This document shows, in pieces, positions 56,201 through 60,500 of a DNA stretch of 64,000 bases. This DNA comes from Limnomonas spitsbergensis (Eukaryota; Chlorophyta; Chlorophyceae; Chlamydomonadales). The position numbers and the translations under genes were made by a program. The stretch is from contig JAYJMM010000119.1 in assembly GCA_037349105.1 (NCBI GenBank), positions 6,397,001 to 6,461,000 of the forward strand, read 5' to 3'. The notes below the pieces were generated by a model that saw only the letters and a list, made by a program, of their open reading frames with translations, had not been told where the DNA came from and did no database searches. The number at the start of each line of letters is the position of its first letter. Positions within the stretch are counted from its first letter, which is position 1.

Positions 56201-58662
56201 CTGTTTGCAGGTGAAGATAATCCCTCACTTGATGTTTGCAGGTGAAGATAATCCCTCACTTGATGTTTGCAGGTGAAGATAATCCCTCACTTGATGTTTG
56301 CAGGTGAAGATAATCCCTCACTTGCTGTTTGCAGGTGAAGATAATCCCTCACTTGCTGTTTGCAGGTGAAGATAATCCCTCACTTGCTGTTTGCAGGTGA
56401 AGATAATCCTCACTTGCTGTTTGCAGGTGAAGATAATCCCTCACTTGCTGTTTGCAGGTGAAGATAATCCCTCACTTGCTGTTTGCAGGTGAAGATAATC
56501 CCTCACTTGCTGTTTGCAGGTGAAGATAATCCCTCACTTGCTGTTTGCAGGTGAAGATAATCCCTCACTTGCTGTTTGCAGGTGAAGATAATCCCTCACT
56601 TGATGTTTGCAGGTGAAGATAATCCCTCACTTGATGTTTGCAGGTGAAGATAATCCCTCACTTGATGTTTGCAGGTGAAGATAATCCCTCACTTGATGTT
56701 TGCAGGTGAAGATAATCCCTCACTTGATGTTTGCAGGTGAAGATAATCCCTCACTTGCTGTTTGCAGGTGAAGATAATCCCTCACTTGATGTTTGCAGGT
56801 GAAGATAATCCCTCACTTGATGTTTGCAGGTGAAGATAATCCCTCACTTGATGTTTGCAGGTGAAGATAATCCCTCACTTGATGTTTGCAGGTGAAGATA
56901 ATCCCTCACTTGATGTTTGCAGGTGAAGATAATCCCTCACTTGCTGTTTGCAGGTGAAGATAATCCCTCACTTGATGTTTGCAGGTGAAGATAATCCCTC
57001 ACTTGATGTTTGCAGGTGAAGATAATCCCTCACTTGATGTTTGCAGGTGAAGATAATCCCTCACTTGATGTTTGCAGGTGAAGATAATCCCTCACTTGAT
57101 GTTTGCAGGTGAAGATAATCCCTCACTTGCTGTTTGCAGGTGAAGATAATCCCTCACTTGCTGTTTGCAGGTGAAGATAATCCCTCACTTGATGTTTGCA
57201 GGTGAAGATAATCCCTCACTTGCTGTTTGCAGGTGAAGATAATCCCTCACTTGATGTTTGCAGGTGAAGATAATCCCTCACTTGATGTTTGCAGGTGAAG
57301 ATAATCCCTCACTTGATGTTTGCAGATGAAGATAATCCCTCACTTGCTGTTTGCAGGTGAAGATAATCCCTCACTTGATGTTTGCAGGTGAAGATAATCC
57401 TTCACTTGATGTTTGCAGGTGAAGATAATCCCTCACTTGATGTTTGCAGGTGAAGATAATCCCTCACTTGATGTTTGCAGGTGAAGATAATCCCTCACTT
57501 GATGTTTGCAGGTGAAGATAATCCCTCACTTGCTGTTTGCAGGTGAAGATAATCCCTCACTTGATGTTTGCAGGTGAAGATAATCCCTCATTTGATGTTT
57601 GCAGGTGAAGAGGGTGGGGACAACCCTTTCTCACATGATGGTGCAGATGAGGAGGGCGGCGATGCGGCAGCAGATGTGGCGGAAGGGGAAGCAGACTATG
57701 ATGACGAGGAGGTCGACGGTGGCCATGCCGACGGAGCGGATGACGGCGGGGAGGATGCGGGCGACGAGGATGGTGGTAAAGGAGGCGATATTGGCGGAGG
57801 TGATGTGGAGGAGTATGATGAGGACTTGGGGGATGCCATGGAGCCCTCATCCAGCGAGCAGCCGCAGGCAGAGCCGTCGTCAGCCGCCGCCGGCAACGAC
57901 GATGATGATTATGATCCGGGCTACGCCGACGAGGGTGTTGTCGACGATGCACTGGACGTGGAGCCTTCGTCAGCTGGGGAGGGAGGACCGCAGCCTACGG
58001 AGCCAGATGCCACTGCGGATGAAGAGTATGGAGCGGGCGATGAGTCGTATGCAGAGGACCTGGAGGAAGCTGCGCTGGAGAGTGGGGCATCGGAGGTCAT
58101 GCGGTAAGTGCCGGTGAAGGTGGCAGCCCTGCTGGCCCGGGTGGCTGATATTTGAGCCCTAAAAGCCTTAAATTCTACGCGGACACTCTGGTGAGCCATT
58201 CCAGCTGAATGCTGTGCTGACAATGGCGGTTGACAATCCATGTGCTGGCAATGGCGGTTGACAATCCATGTGCTGGCAATGGCGGTTGACAATCCATGTG
58301 CTGGCAATGGCGGTTGACAATCCATGTGCTGGCAATGGCGGTTGACAATCCATGTGCTGGCAATGGCGGTTGACAATCCATGTGCTGGCAATGGCGGTTG
58401 ACAATCCATGTGCTGGCAATGGCGGTTGACAATCCATGTGGCGGCGGGATCCTCGTTTATTTTTATTGATACGCTGTCAAAATACAGTTTGGAATTTCGA
58501 AGTTATTCGCACTTTTCGTCAATTCTGAGCTCTGAGAAATCTTTGTCCCATCTCAGGGCTCCCAGTGCCCAAGCAGTGGTCCTGGCTGCAGCGGTGGATA
58601 CGGACGACACCCCCTCGGCCCGGCCCTCACTGGATGCCGAAGAAGTGGGAGACGAGGTTTGA
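9869..58662 (+). CDS. Giant TIR-SAM-LRR-ankyrin protein, 38 exons
   Basis: Exons: 9869-10120, 11074-11257, 13617-13788, 14964-15033, 15642-15697, 16186-16333, 17731-17960, 18432-18675, 19084-19778, 20935-20997, 22305-22536, 23651-23780, 25492-25672, 27467-27745, 28362-28423, 30352-30479, 31798-32026, 33082-33177, 33377-33636, 34707-34888, 37138-37221, 37524-37722, 38232-38418, 40099-40229, 41270-41344, 41835-42014, 42726-42824, 43407-43478, 44026-44133, 45239-45394, 45869-45961, 46321-46410, 48079-48234, 48699-48803, 50018-50243, 50459-50539, 57605-58103, 58557-58662 (TGA). All introns are GT-AG, every phase matches, and the total of 6,540 nt gives 2,179 residues. Domains: TIR ~10-145, SAM-like ~165-244, LRR ~270-680, linker, LRR ~1043-1325, ankyrin ~1470-1850, Ser/Arg repeats ~1880-1950, acidic tail to the end. 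No NB-ARC, NACHT, kinase or membrane segment is seen. The likely role is an intracellular sensor or scaffold (inference). About 13% of the span is coding. A missed exon or an upstream 5' exon cannot be excluded. Confidence 0.75.
10500..10800 (+). repeat. Intron 1 minisatellite (GGATGCATGGT units)
   Basis: About a dozen degenerate 12- to 28-bp units built from GGATGCATGG and TGGTATGGATGC. It is read in all frames as long spurious ORFs on both strands. Confidence 0.9.
11561..11615. other. Long hairpin (25-bp arms, 5-nt loop)
   Basis: Arm 11561-11585 and arm 11591-11615 are reverse complements with one mismatch. The core is ATTCGACCCCCG...GGCGCCTTTG, around loop TTGCG. A related GCGCCTTTG word occurs at ~11486. 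In intron 2. Confidence 0.9.
12715..13600 (+). repeat. Intron 2 C-rich minisatellite
   Basis: About 20 copies of a 35-40 bp unit with CCCCCCTTCTGCTCTGCA and CCCGCTAAACCCTACCT. The array ends next to the exon 3 acceptor (ACGCCTACAG). Confidence 0.92.
13803..14122 (+). repeat. CCCTACA heptamer array (telomere-variant)
   Basis: About 40 heptamers CCCTACA with CCCTGCA and CCATGCA variants, one base from the CCCTAAA telomeric type. In intron 3, immediately after the exon 3 donor. Confidence 0.93.
14205..14400 (-). repeat. Dispersed repeat family A, minus copy
   Basis: About 190 bp. On its own strand it starts near CCAGCGTTTCTTTTTTTGTG, has the CAGCTACA/CATGTCAGCTACA box, then CTCCGGCC, GGCCTGCC and TTTGGCC words, and ends near the exon-poor CGGGG. 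Other copies: 15060-15400(+), 30520-30730(-), 40260-40490(+), 44310-44500(+), 46985-47170(-), 47745-47930(+), 50325-50395(-, partial). Confidence 0.85.
14545..14640 (+). repeat. CCCTGAA/CCCTGAG heptamer array
   Basis: Thirteen or so heptamers CCCTGAA or CCCTGAG, a second telomere-variant array, in intron 3. It is flanked on both sides by a copied AAGGGCAGTAATGA word. Confidence 0.9.
15060..15400 (+). repeat. Dispersed repeat family A, plus copy with expanded box
   Basis: The subterminal TCAGCTACATG box is repeated about eight times, then appears again before CACTCCGGCCTCTGG. Sits in intron 4, just after the exon 4 donor. Confidence 0.85.
15775..15900 (+). repeat. Two-copy ~68 bp tandem duplication in intron 5
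   Basis: Both copies contain CAGCCAGCCTACCTACC and TGCTCACT(G/A)AG(G/A)TGCTCCCAT. Confidence 0.8.
16035..16205 (+). repeat. Duplicated acceptor of exon 6
   Basis: Two ~88 bp copies, each with TTATTGATT, a pyrimidine tract, GATGCAG and the exon start GTGGCTGCGTCAGGC. The first copy (acceptor ~16097) is followed by a different sequence, so the second (16185) is the real acceptor. Confidence 0.85.
16365..16545 (+). repeat. Two extra copies of the exon 6 end and donor
   Basis: The end of exon 6 (CCTGCCAGCAC, GGGAGCTGCTGGGAAG, GTGCGTTT) recurs at ~16390-16440 and ~16488-16543. The copies end in the same donor but lack a matching acceptor. Confidence 0.88.
16970..17700 (+). repeat. Degenerate copies of the exon 7 acceptor and start
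   Basis: The exon 7 start (GTGTGAACAG|ATTGGGCGCACCGGCAGCGC) has decayed copies near 16975-17035, 17085-17150 and 17620-17690. A separate repeated ACTTGA(A/T)CCAGGA word lies at 17395-17525. Confidence 0.7.
18700..18880 (+). repeat. Duplicated intron 8 segment, also at 48500
   Basis: GGCATGCTCAGGCGTTTTCT and GGCACGCTCAGGCGTTTCCT are two copies ~105 bp apart. A third related copy, GGCACGCTCTGCCGTTTTCT, is at ~48507 in intron 33. Confidence 0.7.
19828..19925 (+). repeat. Dispersed repeat family B, plus copy
   Basis: About 95 bp: AAGAAAGACAGAAAG, then GTGCGGGTTAAGGGAACAGC, then GGCCGAAGCCACATCCGC. Other copies: 21755-21852(-), 27746-27840(+), 37780-37870(-). Confidence 0.85.
20655..20875 (+). 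repeat. Intron 9 minisatellite, 31-bp unit
   Basis: Seven near-identical copies of a 31-bp unit containing GTGTGCCTGAGGGTGTGTGG. A CT run and the exon 10 acceptor follow. Confidence 0.93.
20978..21412 (+). repeat. Tandem copies of the exon 10 end and donor mixed with telomeric heptamers
   Basis: The exon 10 end GGAGTCCCGCACTAGCATCAG with donor GTGGATCA recurs six more times, each separated by CCCTAAA/CCCTTAA heptamers. Confidence 0.92.
21755..21852 (-). repeat. Dispersed repeat family B, minus copy
   Basis: Nearly identical to the 19828 copy in its core. It contains the palindrome CCCCTAGGGG. In intron 10. Confidence 0.85.
22120..22265 (+). repeat. Interstitial telomere-like heptamers
   Basis: Degenerate CCCTAAACCCT / CCCTTATCCCTAA runs in intron 10. 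Similar runs lie at 25365-25450, 40705-40725, 41115-41215 and 41780-41832, and as TTTAGGG at 44140-44290 and 50255-50300. Confidence 0.85.
22508..22640 (+). repeat. Copy of the exon 11 end and donor
   Basis: ACGCTCAGATGCACTTGCAG then GGGCCCAAG|GTGGGTGGG appears at the real exon end (22536) and again at ~22585-22623. Confidence 0.92.
22975..23355 (+). repeat. Intron 11 minisatellite
   Basis: About five ~85-bp units containing GTGACCTCAATCTGGTCGG, GGGGCAGTGACCCCGG and TGTGACCCGATGC. Confidence 0.9.
24820..25180 (+). repeat. Diverged repeat family D, copy 1
   Basis: Shares GTACGTAGTGGCTAT, AATTTACGACT and AATA...TTTTTTGCC in the same order with 60180-60500. AT-rich old element in intron 12. 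Confidence 0.6.
25640..26265 (+). repeat. Tandem copies of the exon 13 end and donor
   Basis: The exon 13 end TTTGACCTGGACAATGAATG, then TGTCAAGCAAGT|GTGAGT, and ~30 bp of intron (GGGGTTTATAGGG) form a ~58-bp unit repeated about ten times after the real exon end at 25672. Confidence 0.93.
26335..27135 (+). repeat. Intron 13 minisatellite
   Basis: More than 30 units of ~25 bp with GGGGTATTGCCTGA and GTGTACAGCT. It gives long spurious minus-strand ORFs. Confidence 0.92.
27746..27840 (+). repeat. Dispersed repeat family B, copy that starts at an exon donor
   Basis: The element begins at the exon 14 donor itself (GTAAGAAAGACAGAAAG) and ends near CTCGGCAG, so the whole element has intron-like GT...AG ends. 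Confidence 0.8.
28015..28255 (+). repeat. Intron 14 minisatellite, 13-bp unit
   Basis: About 17 copies of CCTCCGTTGCCGA. Because 13 is not a multiple of 3, all three frames stay open with the same peptide. Confidence 0.93.
28545..30345 (+). repeat. Intron 15 minisatellite, ~54-bp unit
   Basis: About 32 copies with CTATCACTCCTTTCCCGTGA and CCCCCCTTTGTACCC. This 1.8-kb pyrimidine tract ends at the exon 16 acceptor (TTTCCCTCTCAG). Confidence 0.94.
30520..30730 (-). repeat. Dispersed repeat family A, minus copy
   Basis: TGTAGCTGAAA occurs four to five times in a row, then AAAGAAAGAAACACTGG marks the end. In intron 16. Confidence 0.83.
31370..31792 (+). repeat. Intron 16 repeat, ACTCACCA words
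   Basis: Irregular run of CACCACTCACCAACTCACC, which reaches to within a few bases of the exon 17 acceptor. Confidence 0.9.
33643..33752 (+). repeat. Intron 19 TGCTGTG repeat
   Basis: Run of GCTGTGTCGTGCTGTG directly downstream of the exon 19 donor. Confidence 0.9.
33955..34020 (+). repeat. Decoy copy of the exon 20 acceptor and start
   Basis: CTGCAG then GCCCTGTCAAGCAGCCCC, ACCCACGTCATGTTGCC closely matches the real exon 20 start at 34707. The copy then reads into a stop (CCTAG). Confidence 0.85.
34130..34700 (-). repeat. Repeat family C, main array
   Basis: Nine copies of a ~62-bp unit with TATTGTGGCACTTTGGTGG, CAATCCAGCTGAACCTGTGC and CGTATCGAGCCGTATCG. Unit length close to a codon multiple gives long spurious ORFs on both strands. 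Confidence 0.94.
35205..35645 (+). repeat. Intron 20 minisatellite, 20-bp unit
   Basis: About 22 copies of GGAGCAGATGGATAGGGAAC. The array starts next to a pseudo-acceptor (CGCTTCAG). Confidence 0.94.
36045..36160. other. GC-rich palindrome cluster
   Basis: Several nested inverted repeats: CCGAGGCGAAGCCTCGG and GGGGGCGAAGCCCCC, with C/G runs between them. In intron 20, next to the hAT relic. Confidence 0.8.
36363..37053 (-). pseudogene. Broken hAT-family transposase relic
   Basis: On the minus strand a zinc-finger-like stretch (YTWTCKICDVTCGTLKDV, near 36800) precedes an acidic region and a C-terminal piece typical of the hAT dimerisation domain: RLAQLIFVMVPGSVEEERMF in one frame, then MKYIKNPQRNRLEAKHL, LENFPHKQAIRAWLEQ in another. 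The central catalytic region is missing and at least two frame changes break it. It sits antisense in intron 20. Terminal inverted repeats were not identified. Confidence 0.6.
37365..37475 (+). repeat. Intron 21 ~15-bp repeat
   Basis: About eight copies of GTGTAACCCCCCGT variants ahead of the exon 22 acceptor. Confidence 0.8.
37524..38418 (+). other. Linker between LRR and ankyrin blocks (exons 22-23)
   Basis: Residues ~1326-1454. Exon 22 is Gly/Ala/Pro-rich. Exon 23 has a Gly/Lys-rich basic stretch followed by a charged helix (ELARQLLEAAASPFEVVEEA). Confidence 0.6.
37780..37870 (-). repeat. Dispersed repeat family B, minus copy
   Basis: GACGGATGTGGCTTCAGCC and GTTCCCTTAACCCGCACACC match the other copies. 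In intron 22. Confidence 0.83.
38403..39475 (+). repeat. Tandem copies of the exon 23 end and donor
   Basis: The exon 23 end GGGCTGCTTGAGTCAG with donor GTGGGGTGG is repeated more than 35 times as GGGCTGCTGGAGTCAGGTGG and GGAATCAGGTGG, separated by GGGGT runs. Larger blocks are themselves duplicated (38.65-39.0 kb against 39.05-39.4 kb). Confidence 0.94.
40260..40490 (+). repeat. Dispersed repeat family A, plus copy
   Basis: CAGTGTTTCTTTTGTCGTGA, then four CAGCTACATGT boxes, then GTGGCCAGCC and GGCCGGTCCAGGTTTGG. In intron 24. Confidence 0.87.
41010..41275 (+). repeat. Copy of the exon 25 upstream region, with telomeric heptamers
   Basis: CTAATGGAAATCTCCCCTCTGGAAACCG (41020-41050) is a decayed copy of 41230-41260 just before the real acceptor. 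Between them lie CCCTAAA/CCTTAAA heptamers. Confidence 0.7.
41765..41835 (+). repeat. Decoy copy of the exon 26 acceptor
   Basis: TTTCAGGTTTGCCGCACCCTG at 41765 copies the real start CTTCAG|GTTTGCCGCACGCTG at 41835. Telomeric heptamers fill the gap. Confidence 0.88.
42055..42110 (+). repeat. Decoy copy of the exon 26 end
   Basis: GGGACAAGAATGGCTGCTTG|GTGCGC repeats the real end GAGGACAAGAACGGCTGCTCG|GTGCGT at 42014. Confidence 0.85.
42310..42585 (+). repeat. Intron 26 repeat (CCTGAAAA words)
   Basis: About ten units of AGCCCTGAAAA / AGGCTCTGAAAA, with a ~45-bp longer unit containing CGAATATGTAAGAAAG. Confidence 0.88.
43195..43410 (+). repeat. Tandem decoy copies of the exon 28 acceptor
   Basis: The exon 28 start CTCCAG|GTGGCCTTGACCAG is preceded by four copies (CTTCAGGCGGTGTTGAG, CTTCAGGTGGCTTTGATAA, CTTCAGGTGGCTTTGAGAA and one decayed copy). 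Confidence 0.88.
43740..43965 (+). repeat. Duplication in intron 28 and decoy of exon 29 start
   Basis: GGCGGCCACAACATCTGCCA occurs twice (43747, 43806). GGCAATGACTCTGATGTCT at 43926 is a decayed copy of the exon 29 start GGTGATGACTCGGACGTTT. Confidence 0.75.
44115..44300 (+). repeat. Tandem copies of the exon 29 end and donor
   Basis: ATGCACGACCAG|GTGGGG at 44133 is followed by four copies (GCACGACCAGGTGAGG, GCACGACCAGGTGGGG, GCACAACCAGGTGGAG, GCACGACCAGGTGGGA) joined by TTTAGGG heptamers. Confidence 0.92.
44310..44500 (+). repeat. Dispersed repeat family A, plus copy
   Basis: More diverged: CAGCTCCATCTCAGCTGCAT, then GCAGGCCGGTCCAGGTTTGG and GCAGCCGTGTGGCGG. In intron 29. Confidence 0.82.
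44612..44768 (+). repeat. Intron 29 minisatellite, 19-bp unit
   Basis: Eight copies of GTAGTGCTTGGAGATAGCT. Confidence 0.95.
45738..45790 (+). repeat. Decoy copy of the exon 31 acceptor
   Basis: CATGCAGGTGCCTATGGTGAT and CGGCAGCTGTTAA copy the real start ATGCAG|GTGCCCCTGTTGAT at 45869. Confidence 0.85.
46365..46850 (+). repeat. Tandem copies of the exon 32 end and donor
   Basis: CTCTGCTGGGAGCGGTGGTC, then CGCCCCCGAG|GTACGTTCACG, form a ~90-bp unit. The real exon end is 46410, and five further copies follow, the last two decayed. Confidence 0.94.
46985..47170 (-). repeat. Dispersed repeat family A, minus copy
   Basis: CCGGCCCCGCGGCCGACAAA and AGTGTAGCTGACATGTAGCA identify it. In intron 32, 575 bp from an opposite-orientation copy at 47745-47930. 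Confidence 0.84.
47395..47605 (+). repeat. Intron 32 minisatellite, 43-bp unit
   Basis: Four copies of AATATGTAGGCCGGAGTAAC, then AGATCTGCAGGCTGGATCC. Confidence 0.93.
47745..47930 (+). repeat. Dispersed repeat family A, plus copy
   Basis: CCAGCGTTTCTTTTTTCGCG start, GAGCTACATGTCTGTTACAC box, GGTTTGGTCCCAATCAGGCC body. In intron 32. Confidence 0.84.
48180..48380 (+). repeat. Decoy copy of the exon 33 end
   Basis: CCCATGATACAGGCACTGCT and GAGTTTGGGGCATACCA (48294-48335) copy the exon 33 end (48181-48234), again followed by a GTGTGTATGA donor. Confidence 0.92.
49100..49490 (+). repeat. Intron 34 minisatellite, ~69-bp unit
   Basis: Three full copies with GTGCCACCAAGCGTCAATG, TTTCGATTCGCTCCGGAAC and ACTGGCAGACCCCCC, plus partial copies. 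An AAGCCCTGTATGC pair lies at 49036-49085. Confidence 0.92.
50325..50395 (-). repeat. Dispersed repeat family A, partial minus copy
   Basis: Only the repeated GTGTAGCTGAA box is kept (four degenerate units). In intron 35. Confidence 0.6.
50525..50765 (+). repeat. Tandem copies of the exon 36 end and donor
   Basis: GGTGAAGAGGAGG|GTGAGTGAGG at 50539 recurs about four more times, each followed by GGAGGGAG runs. Confidence 0.92.
51220..57604 (+). repeat. 206-unit, 31-bp array of GT...AG units (intron 36)
   Basis: Each unit starts GTGAAGATAATCCC and ends CTTGATGTTTGCAG or CTTGCTGTTTGCAG. The 6,385 bp equal 206 x 31 minus one, and one unit with a single-base deletion is visible at ~56407. One decayed unit precedes it from ~51189. 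The last unit border is the real exon 37 acceptor (57604/57605), and the unit start resembles exon 37's own start (GTGAAGAGGG, ACAACCC, CTCACATGATG), so the array probably grew from that border. Reading from one unit into the next in the gene's frame meets TGA, so retained units would stop translation. Confidence 0.97.
57605..58662 (+). other. Acidic C-terminal tail (exons 37-38)
   Basis: Residues ~1979-2179. Highly Asp/Glu/Gly/Ala-rich (DYDDEEVDGG, GNDDDDYDPGYADEG, YAEDLEEAALE), certainly disordered. Exon 37 ends ATG CG|GTAAGT, where the donor overlaps an in-frame TAA, so keeping the last intron truncates the protein at once. Exon 38 adds 34 residues and TGA. Confidence 0.65.
58205..58440 (+). 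repeat. Last-intron minisatellite, 28-bp unit
   Basis: Eight to nine near-identical copies of GCTGGCAATGGCGG and TTGACAATCCATGT between exons 37 and 38. Confidence 0.95.
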
Positions 58663-58924
58663 GCTCTGCTGCACTTGCGGGATCTCCAGGGTGGATGAAG
58701 CCAACTGGACCATCTGGAGCTGCATCAGAGCTCCCCCCCGGCAGCAACTTCAATCAGTGACTGACGCTTAATTCAGCGTTCCCTCTACCTAACAGATCAG
58801 GGGGGGGGTCCTTCACAGACGGGAACCAGATTGAGCGCTTGGTGCGGGACATAGTTTAGCTTCACAGTGATTTCCAAATGGACGGCGACAAGTCACAGTT
58901 CAGGACCCTCATCTTTGCCTTCGA

Positions 58925-59005
58925 TATTTCCGTTATCAGTCAATGACGTCACACCTCTGCACCTCTGGGCCCTACTCAAAAAGGCTTGGCCGCACAGGCA
59001 TCTAC
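58925..59005 (+). repeat. Inverted copy of an exon-like segment (arm 1)
   Basis: GTCAATGACGTCACACCTC, GCCCTACTCAAAAAGGCT, TGGCCGC match, on the opposite strand, 59398-59480. No clear coding use here. Confidence 0.6.
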
Positions 59006-59379
59006 CTGTCTGGTTTGGAAACCAGAAACAAGTAAAATTCCGTGCACAAGGAAAATACCCCCCAGACCCCACCCCCCAGTATCAGTGCCTGTTGTTTCTC
59101 AGCTACCACCAGAGAGGCTCCGACAGGTAAAAAAAACTTTTTAGAGGAGGCCGGCCCTAGAAACCGTGAATCACGAAAAATGACGAGACCGTCATCGGCC
59201 AAGCAGCCATGAACTTGTATTGCTGCACTTTCTCCCAACACTTGGCTTTGGGGCCTGGTGCATAGATGCAGTGCAGCAGCACCACTTCCAGCCAGCATTG
59301 GTATCCCAACACCTGACTGCATCATGCAAGCCGCTATATGCCTTTGATACGTTATCGCTTATCAGCCTTGCTGGGCCTC

Positions 59380-59661
59380 AGCCTGCCTCAGTTGGGCGCC
59401 CACGCGGCCGAGCCTTTTTAGCAGGGCTCCGACTCCCCGAGGTGTAATGTCATTGACCTTATCAGCCTTGCAAGGAGAACACCCAAGCCCATCACATCCG
59501 ATCATGCAACTCTCCCCGGCTGCTTCCCGTAGCTCCCGCTCGGCCCCCCACACACACAGGTACCCAAAATCCCAGCACGCACACCTCTTGCATGTCCTGT
59601 GTCGCTAGGCGCACGTCCGCCATGTCGTCGTTGCGGCCCATGTCGCCCGAGGTGGAATTAC
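59380..59661 (-). CDS. Two exon-like segments of an unknown gene
   Basis: Minus strand: an upstream exon 59661-59585 (NSTSGDMGRNDDMADV, RLATQDMQE) with acceptor CAAAG and donor GTGTGC, then a downstream exon from about 59486 (ADKVNDITPRGVGALLKRLG, then RVGAQLRQAE) after acceptor TTGCAAG. The phases agree (phase 0). The downstream end is not clear, and the frame runs to TGA near 59362. No family is recognised. Confidence 0.35.
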
Positions 59662-60179
59662 CTTTGAGCCATCCTCCATTTAGAAGGGGTCCCATTGCCC
59701 TCTTGAGCGTCGATCATGCCTGTACAACAGGGGGGGAAGATGCTGACAAGGGGACAGCATGAGCTGGTGTCATCTTCAGCCTCCAGCGAATGCTCTGCAT
59801 GGGCATTCTACAGCCATGCAAGCGTTTGTTTCTTTTGCTAGGACTTTACAAGGTTTGAGGCCGGCCACCCTTGTTTGGTATTGTCGATTACCGTCGTCCT
59901 TAGTTGTTTGGTCCACACTTTCCCCCTTGGCCCTCTACTTCTGCTTTCGGCTGTCCTGCCTGTTGCCCCCTAGTCTCCGGTTCTGTCTTCCGTGCTTAGT
60001 AAGTGTTTACCATTTTTCTCTGTGTTTGTGCTGCTTTGAATTGGTGTTTGGCCCCGTGTTGCGTGTTTCGGTTTTGGTTATAATGGCTTGTTTCCCCCCC
60101 GTTTGCTCTGCCTGGTCCTTTCGCAAAAGGCTGTGGGTGGGTGCGTTAACTTTGTAAAAAATATACCGCTAAACGGGTT

Positions 60180-60500
60180 TGACTCTGCGATTAATTAATT
60201 ATTCTGGGGGTGCGCGGAGAATGTGCGCGACAGAATAATAGTTAACAGCAAGGGTGCGCGGACCAAAACAATAGTTGTAAGCACGGACCAAAACAACTAT
60301 TTACGTAGTGGCTATAAGGGCAGCGCGGACTTAATTTACGACTAGCTGAAACCGCTGCGCGGTGTTTAAATAACCGTTTCGGACCAGCAGCGCGATGTAG
60401 CAAACAACTATTTAAAAATCTAGCTGCTCGTGTGCGGAATATGGTACTTTTTGCCTGCGCGACGAATTTTATATATTACTTCTCATCTGGGGTGCTATCC
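60180..60500 (+). repeat. Diverged repeat family D, copy 2
   Basis: Partner of 24820-25180. It also has repeated GCGCGG(A/G) words. The surrounding 59.7-61.8 kb holds no exon I can support. Confidence 0.6.

Noticed and set aside
51220..57604. CRISPR-like array
   Set aside because: Repeats are directly adjacent with no unique spacers, the DNA is eukaryotic, and the unit border coincides with a splice acceptor.
58565..58771. Trp/Cys-rich alternative frame over exon 38
   Set aside because: It would need a different phase from exon 37. The acidic frame ending in TGA at 58662 fits the splice phase.
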